Positions 20,083 through 30,328 of a DNA stretch of 49,736 bases are shown piece by piece. This stretch comes from Cryobacterium algoritolerans. GTDB taxonomy: Bacteria > Actinomycetota > Actinomycetes > Actinomycetales > Microbacteriaceae. The first letter of the stretch is position 1; the number at the start of each line of letters is the position of its first letter. The position numbers and the translations under genes are program-made. The stretch covers positions 1 through 49,736 of the forward strand of contig NZ_SOFP01000043.1 in the NCBI RefSeq assembly GCF_004402785.1, written 5' to 3'. Below the pieces are notes generated by a model that worked only from the letters and a program-made list of their open reading frames with translations, was not told the DNA's origin and made no database searches.

Positions 20083-20469
20083 CTACGCGGCGACCTTCGG
20101 TGCCGACGTGTCGGCGGGCAGTGCTGCCTTGGCGCTCTCGACGATGGCCGCGAAGGTGGCGGGCTCGTTGACGGCCAGCTCGGCCAGGATGCGACGATCG
20201 ACCTCGATACCGGCCAGGGCGAGGCCCTGGATCAGGCGGTTGTAGGTGAGGCCGTTTTCGCGGGACGCAGCGTTGATCCGCTGGATCCACAGGCGACGGA
20301 AGTCACCCTTGCGTGCACGGCGGTCACGGTAGCTGTAGGTGAAGGAGTGAGTCAGCTGCTCCTTGGCCTTGGTGACCAAACGCGAGCGCTGGCCGCGGTA
20401 GCCCTTGGCGCGCTCGAGGATGACGCGACGGCTCTTGTGAGCGTTTACCGCTCTTTTTACTCTTGCCAT
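20083..20469 (-). CDS. rplT: 50S ribosomal protein L20
   Basis: A 128-aa 23S rRNA-binding protein needed early in 50S assembly. The family start [25 protein letters not shown] and [25 protein letters not shown] are all present. AAGGAAC provides the ribosome site. Third gene of the infC-rpmI-rplT operon, 27 bp after rpmI. In E. coli and Bacillus L20 autoregulates this operon; no such site was identified here. Confidence 0.97.
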   Translation of the reverse strand: MARVKRAVNAHKSRRVILERAKGYRGQRSRLVTKAKEQLTHSFTYSYRDRRARKGDFRRLWIQRINAASRENGLTYNRLIQGLALAGIEVDRRILAELAVNEPATFAAIVESAKAALPADTSAPKVAA

Positions 20470-20496
20470 TGTTCTAGTTCCTTAAGGGTACGGGGT

Positions 20497-20683
20497 CTAG
20501 CGACCGAGAAGCTTCTTGATGACCTTGATATCGGCCTTGGCCAACACCTGGTCGTGGTTGAGGCGAGACTTGCGCTGGGTGCTCTTGACCTCGAGGTTGT
20601 GTCGCAGGCCGGCCTGCTGCTTCATGATCTTGCCGGAACCGGTCACCTTGAAGCGCTTCTTCGTCCCGGAGTGGGTCTTCATC

Positions 20684-20691
<8 letters not shown>
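20497..20691 (-). CDS. rpmI: 50S ribosomal protein L35
   Basis: 64 aa, the normal size. [20 protein letters not shown] at the start and [19 protein letters not shown] at the end match the family. ATG at 20691 is chosen over an earlier in-frame start, since L35 begins with MPKMKT. It overlaps the end of infC by 8 nt, so translation is probably coupled. Confidence 0.97.
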
Positions 20692-21307
<616 letters not shown>

Positions 21308-21310
<3 letters not shown>

Positions 21311-21322
21311 GCGTCTCTCCTC
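21308..21322 (-). promoter_or_regulatory. Shine-Dalgarno and AUC initiation codon of infC
   Basis: GAGGAG (21317-21322), a 6-nt spacer AGACGC, and ATC (21308-21310). In frame upstream there are only GAA, GAG, GAG, AGA and CGC codons after a TGA stop, so no canonical start is possible. Confidence 0.85.
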
Positions 21323-21449
21323 TTCTCATGCATCGTGGCTGCAACTGACGACGGATGTCGCCCGCAGACGAAGAGGGGAAAATCGCGCATCCGGAACCCG
21401 AACAACACTCGTTCGAACGCCACATACGACACCCTGTCTACCTTCGCGA

Positions 21450-21474
21450 ACTGGAATCCAGTGTTGGATCCAGT
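21450..21474. other. hairpin in the infC leader
   Basis: ACTGGAATCC (21450-21459) can pair with GGATCCAGT (21466-21474) with one bulged base. It falls in the presumed 5' leader of infC (minus strand). No role is assigned; leaders of infC operons often carry autoregulatory structures. Confidence 0.4.
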
Positions 21475-21551
21475 GCCGCGGCGGCGGAGTGTAAACAACC
21501 CGGTAACCTGAATGAAGCGGTATGCGCGGGTGGGAGATTATCCACTTTCGT

Positions 21552-21571
21552 ACCGAGATTCGCATCTCGGA
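21552..21571. other. hairpin upstream of the DUF1844 gene
   Basis: A perfect stem CCGAGAT, TCGC, ATCTCGG at 21553-21570, about 30 nt before the GTG start of the plus-strand DUF1844 gene. It may be a leader stem-loop or an operator. Confidence 0.4.
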
Positions 21572-21599
21572 GCCCGGACGAGTCTAACAGAGGAATTCA

Positions 21600-21947
21600 G
21601 TGACGAGTAGCAACGAGCAGGAAGCACTTCAAGCCACCCGGGATATCGCCGATGTGGCCGCGGTAGAAATCATCACGACCGCCTCCGTGCACCTGATGAG
21701 CGCGGCCGCGGTCAAGGTCGGCCTCGCCGACGACCCGGAGACGCAGACCGACCTCGACGAGGCGCGCAAACTCATCACGGCCCTCGCCGGCCTGATCACC
21801 GCCGCCGCTCCGGACATCTCCGACATGCACGCGCGGAGCCTGCGCGACGGCCTGCGGTCGCTGCAGCTCGCCTTCCGAGAGGCCTCGGCGATCCCCGACC
21901 CGATCGGCCAGGGCCCGGGCGAGAAGTTCACCGGCCCGGTCAACTAG
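21600..21947 (+). CDS. DUF1844 family protein
   Basis: A small 115-aa all-helical protein. The family pattern is clear: DVAAVEIITTASVHLMSAAAVKVGLAD, then DLDEARKLITALAGLI and LRDGLRSLQLAFREAS. GTG at 21600 follows AGAGGA closely. It is divergent from infC across about 290 bp. Function is unknown; the family is widely conserved beside infC in actinobacteria. The C-terminus ends in a Pro/Gly-rich tail. Confidence 0.9.
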   Translation: MTSSNEQEALQATRDIADVAAVEIITTASVHLMSAAAVKVGLADDPETQTDLDEARKLITALAGLITAAAPDISDMHARSLRDGLRSLQLAFREASAIPDPIGQGPGEKFTGPVN

Positions 21948-21963
21948 CGCCGCGCCAGACCGG

Positions 21964-21996
21964 GAAGGCCGCCGAACCGTGGGTTCGGCGGCCTTC
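21964..21996. terminator. bidirectional terminator between DUF1844 and nei
   Basis: A perfect 15-bp stem GAAGGCCGCCGAACC (21964-21978), loop GTG, and GGTTCGGCGGCCTTC (21982-21996), lying between two convergent genes. Only short pyrimidine runs follow on the + strand. Confidence 0.8.
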
Positions 21997-22023
21997 TCGG
22001 TGATCAGGGCGGCGAGATGGCGG

Positions 22024-22803
22024 CTAGGTCTGGCAGGTCGGGCACCAGAACGTGTCGCGCAGTTCGAGGTCAGAGCGGCCGAGCCGGCCCCGGTGAATCG
22101 TGCCGCCGCAGCGCCGGCAGGGTCGGCCTTCTCGGGAGAAGACCCAGCTCCGGGCGCCGCGGCGGGTGTCGCCGGTGGTGACCCGTTCGGTGCGGTCGCG
22201 GTTGAAAAGGATCAGGCGACGGGCCAGGGCCACCAGCGCCGGGACATCCGCCACCTCACCGACCGGCCGGGTCGGCACCAGGCCGCGCAAGAAACACAGT
22301 TCGTTGACGTACTCGTTGCCGAGCCCGGCGAGGTTGGACTGGTCGGCGAGCGCAACGGCGACCGCACGCTCCGGCCGGGAACGGATGCGGGACACCGCCT
22401 CGGCCGCGTCCCAGTCCGGCCCGAGCAGGTCGGGGCCGAGATAGTCGAGCCTCGCCGCTTCCTGGGCGAGCGGGAGCACCTCGAGCAGTCCGAGGTCAAA
22501 GCCCACGGCCACCCAGTCCGCCGTCTCCAGCACGGCGCGGGCCCGGAACGCGGGTCGGCGCCAGGCGGACCCCGGCCGGTAGAGCTGCCAGGTCCCCTCC
22601 ATCTTCAGGTGCGAGTGGATGCTGGCCTCCCCCACCCGCATCAGCAGGTGCTTGCCGCGGCTGCCCACGTCGTGCACGGTTTCGCCGGTGAGGTCCACGG
22701 TGGCGAACCGGGGCACGCGGAGGTCGCACCCGGTGAGCCTGGCCCCGGCAAGCGCCACGTCGAGGGTGCGGGCGGCACGGAAGACGGTGTCACCCTCAGG
22801 CAC
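22024..22803 (-). CDS. nei: Fpg/Nei-family DNA glycosylase (Nei2-type endonuclease VIII)
   Basis: Bifunctional glycosylase/AP lyase for oxidised bases; 259 aa. It begins PEGDTVFRAAR with the catalytic Pro2-Glu3, followed by SRGKHLLMR with the beta-hairpin Lys and SHLKMEGTW. A helix-two-turn-helix (LAGLGNEYVNELCFL) and a C-terminal zinc finger (CRRCGG, then CPTCQ) follow. PEGD rather than PELPE indicates Nei rather than Fpg. GTG at 22803 overlaps the lhr stop by 8 nt, so the two repair genes are coupled. Confidence 0.93.
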   Translation of the reverse strand: MPEGDTVFRAARTLDVALAGARLTGCDLRVPRFATVDLTGETVHDVGSRGKHLLMRVGEASIHSHLKMEGTWQLYRPGSAWRRPAFRARAVLETADWVAVGFDLGLLEVLPLAQEAARLDYLGPDLLGPDWDAAEAVSRIRSRPERAVAVALADQSNLAGLGNEYVNELCFLRGLVPTRPVGEVADVPALVALARRLILFNRDRTERVTTGDTRRGARSWVFSREGRPCRRCGGTIHRGRLGRSDLELRDTFWCPTCQT

Positions 22804-25800
22804 GCAGCTTCAGCCCCCTCGGGGTGACGTCGAACCCCGCGGCCTGCAGAGCCTGCCCGGCCGGGGTGCCGATCACGAAGACCCCGTTGACGGATTCGAC
22901 GCCGAGTTTGATGACACGGCCGGCGGCGACCGTGCGGGCCAGGGATGTCGCGGCAGCGGTGAGGACCGGGTCGCTCGCGGAGAAGGCGAGCACGGATTTG
23001 CCGCCGCGCTCGACGTAGAGTGCGAGGGCGCCGTCGACGATCACCACCAGGGCACCTGCCTTCCGCCCCGGGCGATGGCCGGTGCCCTCCGGCAGGGCCG
23101 GCCAGGGCAGAACGGCGCCATACGGGTTCGCGGGGTCGGTGGCGGCCAGGGTGACCGCCACCGGCTCGGCGGGCGCTCCGACGCCCCGACCGAGTTCGAC
23201 GAACGAACGCAGCCGATCGATTGTGCCGACCGTGGCGAACTGGGCCGCGCCGAGCCCCTCGATGAAATAGCCGCGCCGGCACCGGCCGACCTCCTCGAAG
23301 CCGCGCAGGGTGCGATAGACGAGCGCGAACCCGCCGGTCACCCCCTCACCGGCCACGGCACCGCGGGTCACCACGCCGTACCGTTCGAGCAGGGTCTCGC
23401 CGAGCGCGTGCGCACGCCGGGTCGGCGAGTCGTCCGCGACGGGCACGATCGACCAACGGCCGGACACGGTCGGCGGTCCACCCCGCTGCGGCAGGCTCGG
23501 CCTGGCCAGGATGCGCCCACCGTGCAACCGGGCGCGTGGAGCCGGCCGTCGGGTGCTGTGGGCGGTGTGCCCGCCGGCGATGAGCGCCCGCACCGGGGTG
23601 AAGGTGTCGTTGCCGACGAGGCCGGCCCAGACCAGGTCCCAGAGCGCGGCGATGAGTCCCGCGTCGTCCTGGCTGCCCACGGCATCCGCGAGCTGGCGGA
23701 AGAAGAACCCTCCCCCGCTGCCGAGCGTCGCGAGGATCTCCTGCTGGAGCGGGCTCGTCTCGAACGGGAATGGCGCGGGCAGGGTGAGCGGTGCGGTCTC
23801 GGCCAGGTGCAGGCTGATCCAGCCGTCGTTGCCGGCGAGGGTACCTGCCCCCGCCCAGAGCACCTCACCCGAGTTGGTGAGGTCGTCGAGCATGGCCGGC
23901 CGGTAATCGGAGACCCGGGCCGGCAGCACGAGGGATTCCCAGGCCGAGGCGGGGATCCGCGCCCCCTCGAGCTTTTCGATCACGGATGCGACGCCGTCGA
24001 TCCCGCGCAGCCGACCGCCGACGTGTTGCCAGACCGGAAGGAACCGCCCGACCGTGACCTGGTCGACGGGCTCGACCTCATGCCGGAGCGCGGCGAGCGA
24101 GCGCCGGCGCAGCCGCCGGAGCACCTCGGCGTCGCACCATTCGGGTCCGTTGCCGTGCGGGCGAAACTCGCCCTCGACCACCCGGCGCGCCCCGGCAAGG
24201 CGGCGCAGGGACACGAGAACGACGGCCTGACCCAACCCGAAGCGGTCGGCCAGGTCGGCGGTGGTGAACGGTCCGTGGGTGCGGGCATACCGGCTGACGA
24301 GGTCGCCGAGTGGGTCGGGCACCGGCTCGGTGAACGCGGCCGGCACCCCGGGCGGCACCGGCACTCCGAGGGCGTCCCGCAGCCGGCTGGCGTCTTCGAT
24401 CCCGGCCCACCAGTCCCGCCCGGCGTAGCTCACCTGGAGCACCCGCCTGGCGGCGGCAAGCTCGAGCAGCCCCGTGCCGGCGCCTGGTCCCTGCCCGGTG
24501 GCGGGCTCCTGGCTGTGCGCGAGCCGGGCGGCCACCTCGTCGACGGTCAGCGGGCCGAGGCCGCGGAGCAGGTCGGCGATTCCCTCGATGCCCCTGGCCT
24601 TACGGTCGTCGGTGAGTCGTTGCAGTTCCTCGTCGGTCGCCTCGATCACCGCCGGGTCGAGCAGCTCGCGCAGTTCGACCCGGCCGAGCAGCTCGGCGAG
24701 CAGTCCGGAGTCGATCGAGAGGGCGGTGGCCCGCCGTTCGGCCAGCGGGGAGTCCCCCTCGTACATGAAGGCCGCCACGTAACCGAACAGGAGCGTGCCC
24801 GCGAAGGGGCTGGCGGTCTCCGTCTGCACCTCCACCAGGCGCAGCGTGCGGTCGCTGATCCGCCTGGCCAGGCCGACCAGCGCCGGGAGGTCGTAGACGT
24901 CCTGCAGGCACTCCCGGATGGTTTCGAGGATGATCGGGAAGGTCGGGAAGGCGCGGGCCACCTCGAGCAGCTGCGACGCCTTCTGGCGCTGCTGCCAGAG
25001 CGGGGATCGGGTCCCCGGGTTGTAGCGCGGGAGGAGGAGCGCCCGGGCGGCGCACTCCCGGAACCGGGAGGCGAACAGGGCGGAACCGCCCACCTCGTCG
25101 GTGACGAGTTGTTCCAGCTCGTCGGGGTCGAAAACGAAGAGGGAGGCGCCCGGAGGTTCGGAGTCGGTGTCGGGGATGCGTGCCACGATGCCGTCGTCGC
25201 TGGCCACGCAGCCGCCTTCCTGCCCGTAACGCTCCCTCACCCTTGCCGCGACCGCGAGCGCCCAGGGAGCATGCACCTTCATGCCGAATGGGGAATGCAT
25301 CACGACGCGCCAGTCGCCGAGCTCGTCTCGAAACCGTTCGACGACGAGGGTGCGGTCCGTCGGCAGATGGCTGGTCGCAGTGCGCTGGTCGTCCAGGAAG
25401 GACAGCAGGTTGGTGATCGCCCGGTCGTCGAGGCCGCCGGCGGCACAGCGGGTTCTGGCCTCCGCCGCCGGCAGCGCGGAGACCTCCCGGATGAAGGCTC
25501 CGATTGCTTCGCCGAGTTCGGCGGGCCGACCGAGGCCGTCGCCCTTCCAGAACGGCAACCGGCCGGGTTCGCCGAAGGCGGGAACGACGAGCACGCGGTC
25601 GTGGGTGATCTCCTGGATGCGCCAGCTTGTCGCGCCGAGCGCGAACACGTCACCGACCCGGGACTCGTAGACCATCTCCTCATCGAGTTCGCCTACCCGT
25701 CGGCCGGCGCTCTGTTCGCCGCCGACCATGAACACGCCGAAGAGGCCGCGGTCGGGGATCGTGCCCCCGCTGGTCACGGCAAGCCGTTGGGCGCCGGGCC

Positions 25801-27442
25801 GTCCGGTGAGGGTTCCGGCCTCCCGGTCCCAGACGATCCGCGGCCGGAGCTCGGCGAACTGGTCGGAGGGGTAGCGCCCGGCGAGCAGGTCGAGGGTCGC
25901 CTCGAACGCGGAACGCGGCAGGGTGTGGAACGGGGCGCTCCGGCGCACGGTTTCGAACCAGTCCTCCACCTGCACCGGCTCGAGCGCCGTGACCGCGACG
26001 GTCTGCTGGGCAAGGATATCGAGGGGGTTGGCAGGCACGGACAGGGACTCGATCAGGCCGGCGACCATCCGTTCCGCGGCGACCGCGGAGTGGATGAGGT
26101 CGGCGCGGTGTTTGGGGTAGATCACGCCGCGGGAGATCTCACCGACCTGGTGACCGGCCCGGCCGATCCGTTGCAGTCCGCTCGCAACCGACGGCGGCGA
26201 TTCGACCTGAACGACCAGGTCGACGGCGCCCATGTCGATGCCGAGCTCCAGGCTGGACGTGGCCACCACGCAGCGGAGCCGTCCGCTCTTGAGGTCGTCC
26301 TCGATCATGGCCCGCTGTTCGCGGCTGACCGAGCCGTGGTGGGCGCGGGCGAGCACGGGTTCCGCGCCCTCGCTCCGGCCGCTGGCGCCGTTCAGCTCCG
26401 CCGGCTGGCGAGGCGTCCCGCGGTCGGCTGGGCGAGCATCCGGTGACGCCGTGCGGTTATTGCCCGCCTGATCTGCAGCGTCATCTCCTGCCTCGGCGTC
26501 CTGGCACCGTCCGGTGTAGATCTCGTTGAAGCGCGCGGTGAGACGTTCGGCCAGACGCCGGGAGTTCGCGAACACGATCGAGGACGAGTGCGCCAGCACC
26601 TCATCGACGATCGCCTCTTCCACGTGCGGCCAGATCGACCCGGTCTGTGGCGTGGCGGCCGCGGCCTGGCCCTCCCTCGGTTCGACCGGGCCGACCTGGC
26701 TCATGTCGTCGACGGGAACCACCACGCGCAGGTCGAACCGCTTCCCCGCAGTGGGGGAGACGATCTCCACGGCCGCGGCACCGCCGAGGAACCGGGCGAC
26801 CTCGGAGGCCGGGCGCACGGTGGCGGACAGTCCGATCCGCTGGGCCGGACGGGCAAGCAGGTCGTCGAGCCGCTCGAGGGAGACGGCGAGGTGTGCCCCG
26901 CGTTTGCTGGCGGCAACGGCGTGCACCTCGTCGATGATGACCGTGTCAATGCCCCGCAGCGACTCGCGCGCCGCCGAGGTCAGCATCAGGAACAGCGACT
27001 CCGGCGTGGTGATCAGGATGTCGGGGGGCGCCTTGACGAGACGGCGGCGCTCGGCGGCCGGGGTGTCGCCTGAGCGCACGCCCACGCTCACCAGGGGGGG
27101 CTCCAGCCCGAGGCGCAGCGCGGCCTGGGTGATGCCGACGAGCGGGGCTCGCAGGTTGCGTTCGACGTCGACGCCGAGGGCCTTGAGCGGGGAGATGTAG
27201 AGCACGGTTGTGGTGGATGCCACGTCGGGATCGGCGGGCCTGGCCGCCCGGGAAGCCAGCCGGTCGATCGCCCAGAGGAAGGCCGCGAGCGTCTTGCCCG
27301 AGCCGGTCGGAGCCACGACGAGCGCGTGCGAGCCACGGGAGATGGCGTCCCAGGCGCCCTGCTGTGCCGGGGTGGGCGCCGTGAATGCCTCACCGAACCA
27401 CGCGCGGGTGGACGGTGAGAATCGTTGAAGCACCTCGGTCAT
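22796..27442 (-). CDS. lhr: large ATP-dependent DNA helicase Lhr
   Basis: A superfamily 2 3'-5' helicase of 1548 aa, the size of Lhr (about 1,500). Walker A APTGSGKT, DEVH box (VIIDEVHAVAASK), the motif III region LSATVRP, RecA2 with SSLELGIDMGAVDL and QRIGRAGHQVG, then the winged helix and the long Lhr-CTD. ATG at 27442 has GGAGG five bases upstream. An acidic linker (residues about 300-350) between RecA domains is expanded. In mycobacteria Lhr belongs to the mitomycin-C-induced repair regulon; here it sits in an operon with nei2. Confidence 0.95.
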   Translation of the reverse strand: MTEVLQRFSPSTRAWFGEAFTAPTPAQQGAWDAISRGSHALVVAPTGSGKTLAAFLWAIDRLASRAARPADPDVASTTTVLYISPLKALGVDVERNLRAPLVGITQAALRLGLEPPLVSVGVRSGDTPAAERRRLVKAPPDILITTPESLFLMLTSAARESLRGIDTVIIDEVHAVAASKRGAHLAVSLERLDDLLARPAQRIGLSATVRPASEVARFLGGAAAVEIVSPTAGKRFDLRVVVPVDDMSQVGPVEPREGQAAAATPQTGSIWPHVEEAIVDEVLAHSSSIVFANSRRLAERLTARFNEIYTGRCQDAEAGDDAADQAGNNRTASPDARPADRGTPRQPAELNGASGRSEGAEPVLARAHHGSVSREQRAMIEDDLKSGRLRCVVATSSLELGIDMGAVDLVVQVESPPSVASGLQRIGRAGHQVGEISRGVIYPKHRADLIHSAVAAERMVAGLIESLSVPANPLDILAQQTVAVTALEPVQVEDWFETVRRSAPFHTLPRSAFEATLDLLAGRYPSDQFAELRPRIVWDREAGTLTGRPGAQRLAVTSGGTIPDRGLFGVFMVGGEQSAGRRVGELDEEMVYESRVGDVFALGATSWRIQEITHDRVLVVPAFGEPGRLPFWKGDGLGRPAELGEAIGAFIREVSALPAAEARTRCAAGGLDDRAITNLLSFLDDQRTATSHLPTDRTLVVERFRDELGDWRVVMHSPFGMKVHAPWALAVAARVRERYGQEGGCVASDDGIVARIPDTDSEPPGASLFVFDPDELEQLVTDEVGGSALFASRFRECAARALLLPRYNPGTRSPLWQQRQKASQLLEVARAFPTFPIILETIRECLQDVYDLPALVGLARRISDRTLRLVEVQTETASPFAGTLLFGYVAAFMYEGDSPLAERRATALSIDSGLLAELLGRVELRELLDPAVIEATDEELQRLTDDRKARGIEGIADLLRGLGPLTVDEVAARLAHSQEPATGQGPGAGTGLLELAAARRVLQVSYAGRDWWAGIEDASRLRDALGVPVPPGVPAAFTEPVPDPLGDLVSRYARTHGPFTTADLADRFGLGQAVVLVSLRRLAGARRVVEGEFRPHGNGPEWCDAEVLRRLRRRSLAALRHEVEPVDQVTVGRFLPVWQHVGGRLRGIDGVASVIEKLEGARIPASAWESLVLPARVSDYRPAMLDDLTNSGEVLWAGAGTLAGNDGWISLHLAETAPLTLPAPFPFETSPLQQEILATLGSGGGFFFRQLADAVGSQDDAGLIAALWDLVWAGLVGNDTFTPVRALIAGGHTAHSTRRPAPRARLHGGRILARPSLPQRGGPPTVSGRWSIVPVADDSPTRRAHALGETLLERYGVVTRGAVAGEGVTGGFALVYRTLRGFEEVGRCRRGYFIEGLGAAQFATVGTIDRLRSFVELGRGVGAPAEPVAVTLAATDPANPYGAVLPWPALPEGTGHRPGRKAGALVVIVDGALALYVERGGKSVLAFSASDPVLTAAATSLARTVAAGRVIKLGVESVNGVFVIGTPAGQALQAAGFDVTPRGLKLRA

Positions 27443-27493
27443 ACCACCATCCTCCCCGAAACGACTGACAGGGCGCCGTTTTCCGCCGGCAGC

Positions 27494-28288
27494 CTAGGCG
27501 GACCCGCTGAGCTGCACTCGGAGAGAATCGACCTGGGTGGCGATGACGTCGCTGACCGACCAACGAGCGGCGAGCCGGGCGAGGGTGGCGTCCAGTTCGG
27601 CCTGCGTGAGTCCGTCGACCAGTTCCAGCCGGACCGTCAGTTCGGGGCCGTCCAGCCTGGCCTCCGGGTCCCCCGCGCTGAGGTTGATGCCGAGCACCGA
27701 GAGCTCGGTGGCTATCGACGCGGCGAAGGCATCCGCCACCTGCCTGCTGGCATAGCTCGGCGTCCACGGTTTCGACTGGGCGATCGCCCAAAGGGCAGGG
27801 CGCCGGATGACGAATTCGGTGTCGATGGTCGGATCCAGGACCACGAGGTCGGTGTCCTCCTGGGCCGCCGCCAGCGCCACCCGCACCCCGTCGGACGGCA
27901 CGGGACGGGCCTCCGGGTTCCACGACCGCATCGCGGCCGTTGAAGAGAAGACGGGCAGCACGCTGCGGCCGTCGGGGCCGGCCACGGTGATGATCGAAAG
28001 TTCCTGGGTCTTGTCGATCACGAGCCCGGTCGGGCCGACGCCGGCGTCGCCGAGTGCCGTCACGAGCGGGATGAGCAGCCGGGCCGTGCGAAGGACGTCG
28101 ACGACGCTCTCCTCCCCTGCCTCGCGGGCCCGGAAGCGCGAGAGGGCGGCGAGCAACGACTCAGGGGCCGCCCCGTCGTCGTCGGCGTGGGTGTTCGCCT
28201 CGAATTCCCGGCCTGCCCACGGCTGCCCGGCGGAATCGGCAGGACCGGCCGGTTCGCCGATGGAGCCGAGGTTACGCGCCGGCGACAT
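27494..28288 (-). CDS. SseB family protein
   Basis: A 264-aa protein ending in two copies of an SseB-like fold: [18 protein letters not shown] with [15 protein letters not shown] in the first half, and [13 protein letters not shown] with a C-terminal [22 protein letters not shown] helix. The family role is undefined in actinobacteria (enhancer of serine sensitivity in E. coli). ATG at 28288 overlaps the hisA/priA end by 17 nt, and GAGG precedes it. It follows priA and precedes lhr by 51 bp. Confidence 0.82.
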   Translation of the reverse strand: MSPARNLGSIGEPAGPADSAGQPWAGREFEANTHADDDGAAPESLLAALSRFRAREAGEESVVDVLRTARLLIPLVTALGDAGVGPTGLVIDKTQELSIITVAGPDGRSVLPVFSSTAAMRSWNPEARPVPSDGVRVALAAAQEDTDLVVLDPTIDTEFVIRRPALWAIAQSKPWTPSYASRQVADAFAASIATELSVLGINLSAGDPEARLDGPELTVRLELVDGLTQAELDATLARLAARWSVSDVIATQVDSLRVQLSGSA

Positions 28289-29018
28289 CCAGCGCCTCGC
28301 CCAGGGTGAAGGCCCCTGCGTAGAGGGCCTTGCCCACGATAGTTCCTTCGAGGCCGAGCGGGACGAGCTCACGCAGCGCGGCGATGTCGGCGAGGCTGGA
28401 GATTCCGCCTGACGCCACGACCGGGCGGTCGGTTCGTTCCATCACCTGGCAGAGCAGGTCGATATTGGGGCCCTGCAGGGTACCGTCCTTGGTGACGTCG
28501 GTGACGACGTACCGGGCGCAGCCGACGTCTTCCAGACGGGCGAGGACCTGCCAGAGGTCGCCGCCGTCCTTGGTCCAGCCTCGTGCCGCAAGGGTCGTTC
28601 CGCGCACGTCCAGGCCGACCGCGACGGCGTCGCCGTGTTCGTTGATTACCCGCGCTGCCCAGTCGGGGTCTTCGAGCGCCGCGGTGCCGAGGTTGATCCG
28701 GCTGACGCCGGCGCCCAACGCGGCCTCGAGGGACGCGTCGTCGCGGATGCCGCCGGAGAGCTCGATCCTCACGCCGGTGACCTCACGGATCACGTTCCGG
28801 ATCACCTCGGTGTTGTTGCCACGGCCGAACGCCGCGTCGAGGTCGACCAGGTGGATCCACTCGGCGCCCTGCCGCGCCCAGTCCAGGGCCGCGTCGACCG
28901 GGTCGCCGTAGTTGGTCTCGGTGCCCGCCTCGCCCTGGGTCAGGCGCACGGCCCTGCCCCCCGCCACGTCGACGGCAGGCAGGAGTACGAGACGCGGGGT
29001 GGGGATGTGATCAGTCAT
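28272..29018 (-). CDS. priA: phosphoribosyl isomerase A (HisA/TrpF, PriA)
   Basis: A TIM-barrel isomerase of 248 aa. In actinobacteria lacking trpF it acts in both histidine and tryptophan synthesis. [21 protein letters not shown] and [14 protein letters not shown] match PriA closely, with the general-base Asp in [15 protein letters not shown] and [16 protein letters not shown] hold the other catalytic and phosphate-binding parts. ATG at 29018 is preceded by GAGG; an earlier start would add unconserved residues. It follows hisH by 57 bp. Confidence 0.94.
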   Translation of the reverse strand: MTDHIPTPRLVLLPAVDVAGGRAVRLTQGEAGTETNYGDPVDAALDWARQGAEWIHLVDLDAAFGRGNNTEVIRNVIREVTGVRIELSGGIRDDASLEAALGAGVSRINLGTAALEDPDWAARVINEHGDAVAVGLDVRGTTLAARGWTKDGGDLWQVLARLEDVGCARYVVTDVTKDGTLQGPNIDLLCQVMERTDRPVVASGGISSLADIAALRELVPLGLEGTIVGKALYAGAFTLGEALDVAGA

Positions 29019-29075
29019 GGGAGTCCTCAAATCGGGGTGGGGCGCGCGGCACCCAGGGTCAGGCAACGCCACCGG

Positions 29076-29708
29076 CTAGTCGCGGAGCGAACCGAGCCAG
29101 TTGGAGAGCAGGCGGATGCCTGCCTCCCCGGACTTCTCCGGGTGGAATTGGGTGGCTGACAACGGACCGTTCTCGACCGCGGCCAGGAACGGGACGCCGT
29201 GTTCGGCCCAGGTCAGCCTGGGCCTCGGGAACGGCGGCATGACCTCGAGGGTCCATTCCTGCGCCGCATAGGAGTGCACGAAGTAGAACCGCTCGTCTTC
29301 GATGCCCCGAAACAGCACCGAGTCCTCATCGGGCCTGACCGTGTTCCAGCCCATGTGCGGGAGGATGGGCGCTTCCAGGCGGGTGACGGTACCGGGCCAT
29401 TCGCCCAGCCCCTCGGTGTCCAGGCCGCGTTCGACGCCATGTTCGAAGAGCACCTGCATGCCCACGCAGATGCCGAGGACGGGACGGCCGCCGGCGATCC
29501 GGCGGTCGACGATCTCGTCGCCACGCACGGCCTTGAGGGCGGTCATGACCGCGCTGAACGCCCCGACTCCCGGAACGACGAGTCCGTCGGCTTCGAGGGC
29601 AAGCTTCCGGTCCCCGGTCAGCGTGACCTCCGCCCCGGCCAGTTCGAGCGCCTTGACGGCCGAGTGCACGTTGCCCGTTCCGTAGTCGAATACGACGACA
29701 CGGCTCAC
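29076..29708 (-). CDS. hisH: imidazole glycerol phosphate synthase, glutaminase subunit
   Basis: Supplies ammonia to HisF; 210 aa. A triad-type glutaminase with nucleophile Cys81 in [13 protein letters not shown] and the His/Glu pair in TQFHPEKSG near 190. GTG at 29708 overlaps the hisB stop as GTGA. The partner hisF is not in the window, although it is commonly next to hisA. Confidence 0.96.
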   Translation of the reverse strand: MSRVVVFDYGTGNVHSAVKALELAGAEVTLTGDRKLALEADGLVVPGVGAFSAVMTALKAVRGDEIVDRRIAGGRPVLGICVGMQVLFEHGVERGLDTEGLGEWPGTVTRLEAPILPHMGWNTVRPDEDSVLFRGIEDERFYFVHSYAAQEWTLEVMPPFPRPRLTWAEHGVPFLAAVENGPLSATQFHPEKSGEAGIRLLSNWLGSLRD

Positions 29709-30328
29709 AGCGCACCCTTCGTCGACGGGATGCCGGAGACGAGCGGGTCCAGAGCCTTCGCCTGGCGGAACGCTCGCGCGAACGCTTTGAATTCGGCTTC
29801 GGCGATGTGGTGCGGGTCGCGGCCGCCCTGCACGGTGATGTGCACGGTCAGGCCGGCGTTGAACGAGATCGCCTCGAAGACATGGCGCACCATCGAGCCG
29901 GTGAAGTGGCCGCCGATCAGGTGGAATTCGAAGCCGGCCGGCTCGCCGAGGTGCACCAGGTACGGGCGGCCGGAGATGTCGACGACGGCCTGCACGAGGG
30001 CCTCGTCGAGCGGCACGAGGGCGTCGCCGTAACGGGAGATGCCCGACTTGTCGCCGAGCGCCTGGCGGATCGCCTGGCCGAGCACGATGCCGATGTCTTC
30101 CACCGTATGGTGAACATCAATCTCGATGTCGCCGCGGGCACGCACGGTGAGGTCGGTCAGCGAGTGTTTCGCGAACGCGGTCAGCAGGTGGTCGTAGAAG
30201 GGAACGGAGGTCTGGATGTCCGAGACTCCCGTGCCGTCCAGGTTGAGCGTCAGGTCGATGCTCGACTCGCTGGTCTCCCGCTGAAGGTGGGCGACGCGGG
30301 GCGAGGAGGTCGTGGGAGTCAGGCTCAT
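29705..30328 (-). CDS. hisB: imidazoleglycerol-phosphate dehydratase
   Basis: A 207-aa monofunctional dehydratase. Metal-binding motifs: [36 protein letters not shown], and [17 protein letters not shown] with the second metal His. A short N-terminal tail precedes the fold. ATG at 30328 overlaps hisC as ATGA. Confidence 0.96.
   Translation of the reverse strand: MSLTPTTSSPRVAHLQRETSESSIDLTLNLDGTGVSDIQTSVPFYDHLLTAFAKHSLTDLTVRARGDIEIDVHHTVEDIGIVLGQAIRQALGDKSGISRYGDALVPLDEALVQAVVDISGRPYLVHLGEPAGFEFHLIGGHFTGSMVRHVFEAISFNAGLTVHITVQGGRDPHHIAEAEFKAFARAFRQAKALDPLVSGIPSTKGAL

Noticed and set aside
21399..21415. CGAAC...GTTCG as a LexA box before infC/DUF1844.
   Set aside because: The half-sites are 7 bp apart instead of 4, and neither gene is an expected SOS member.
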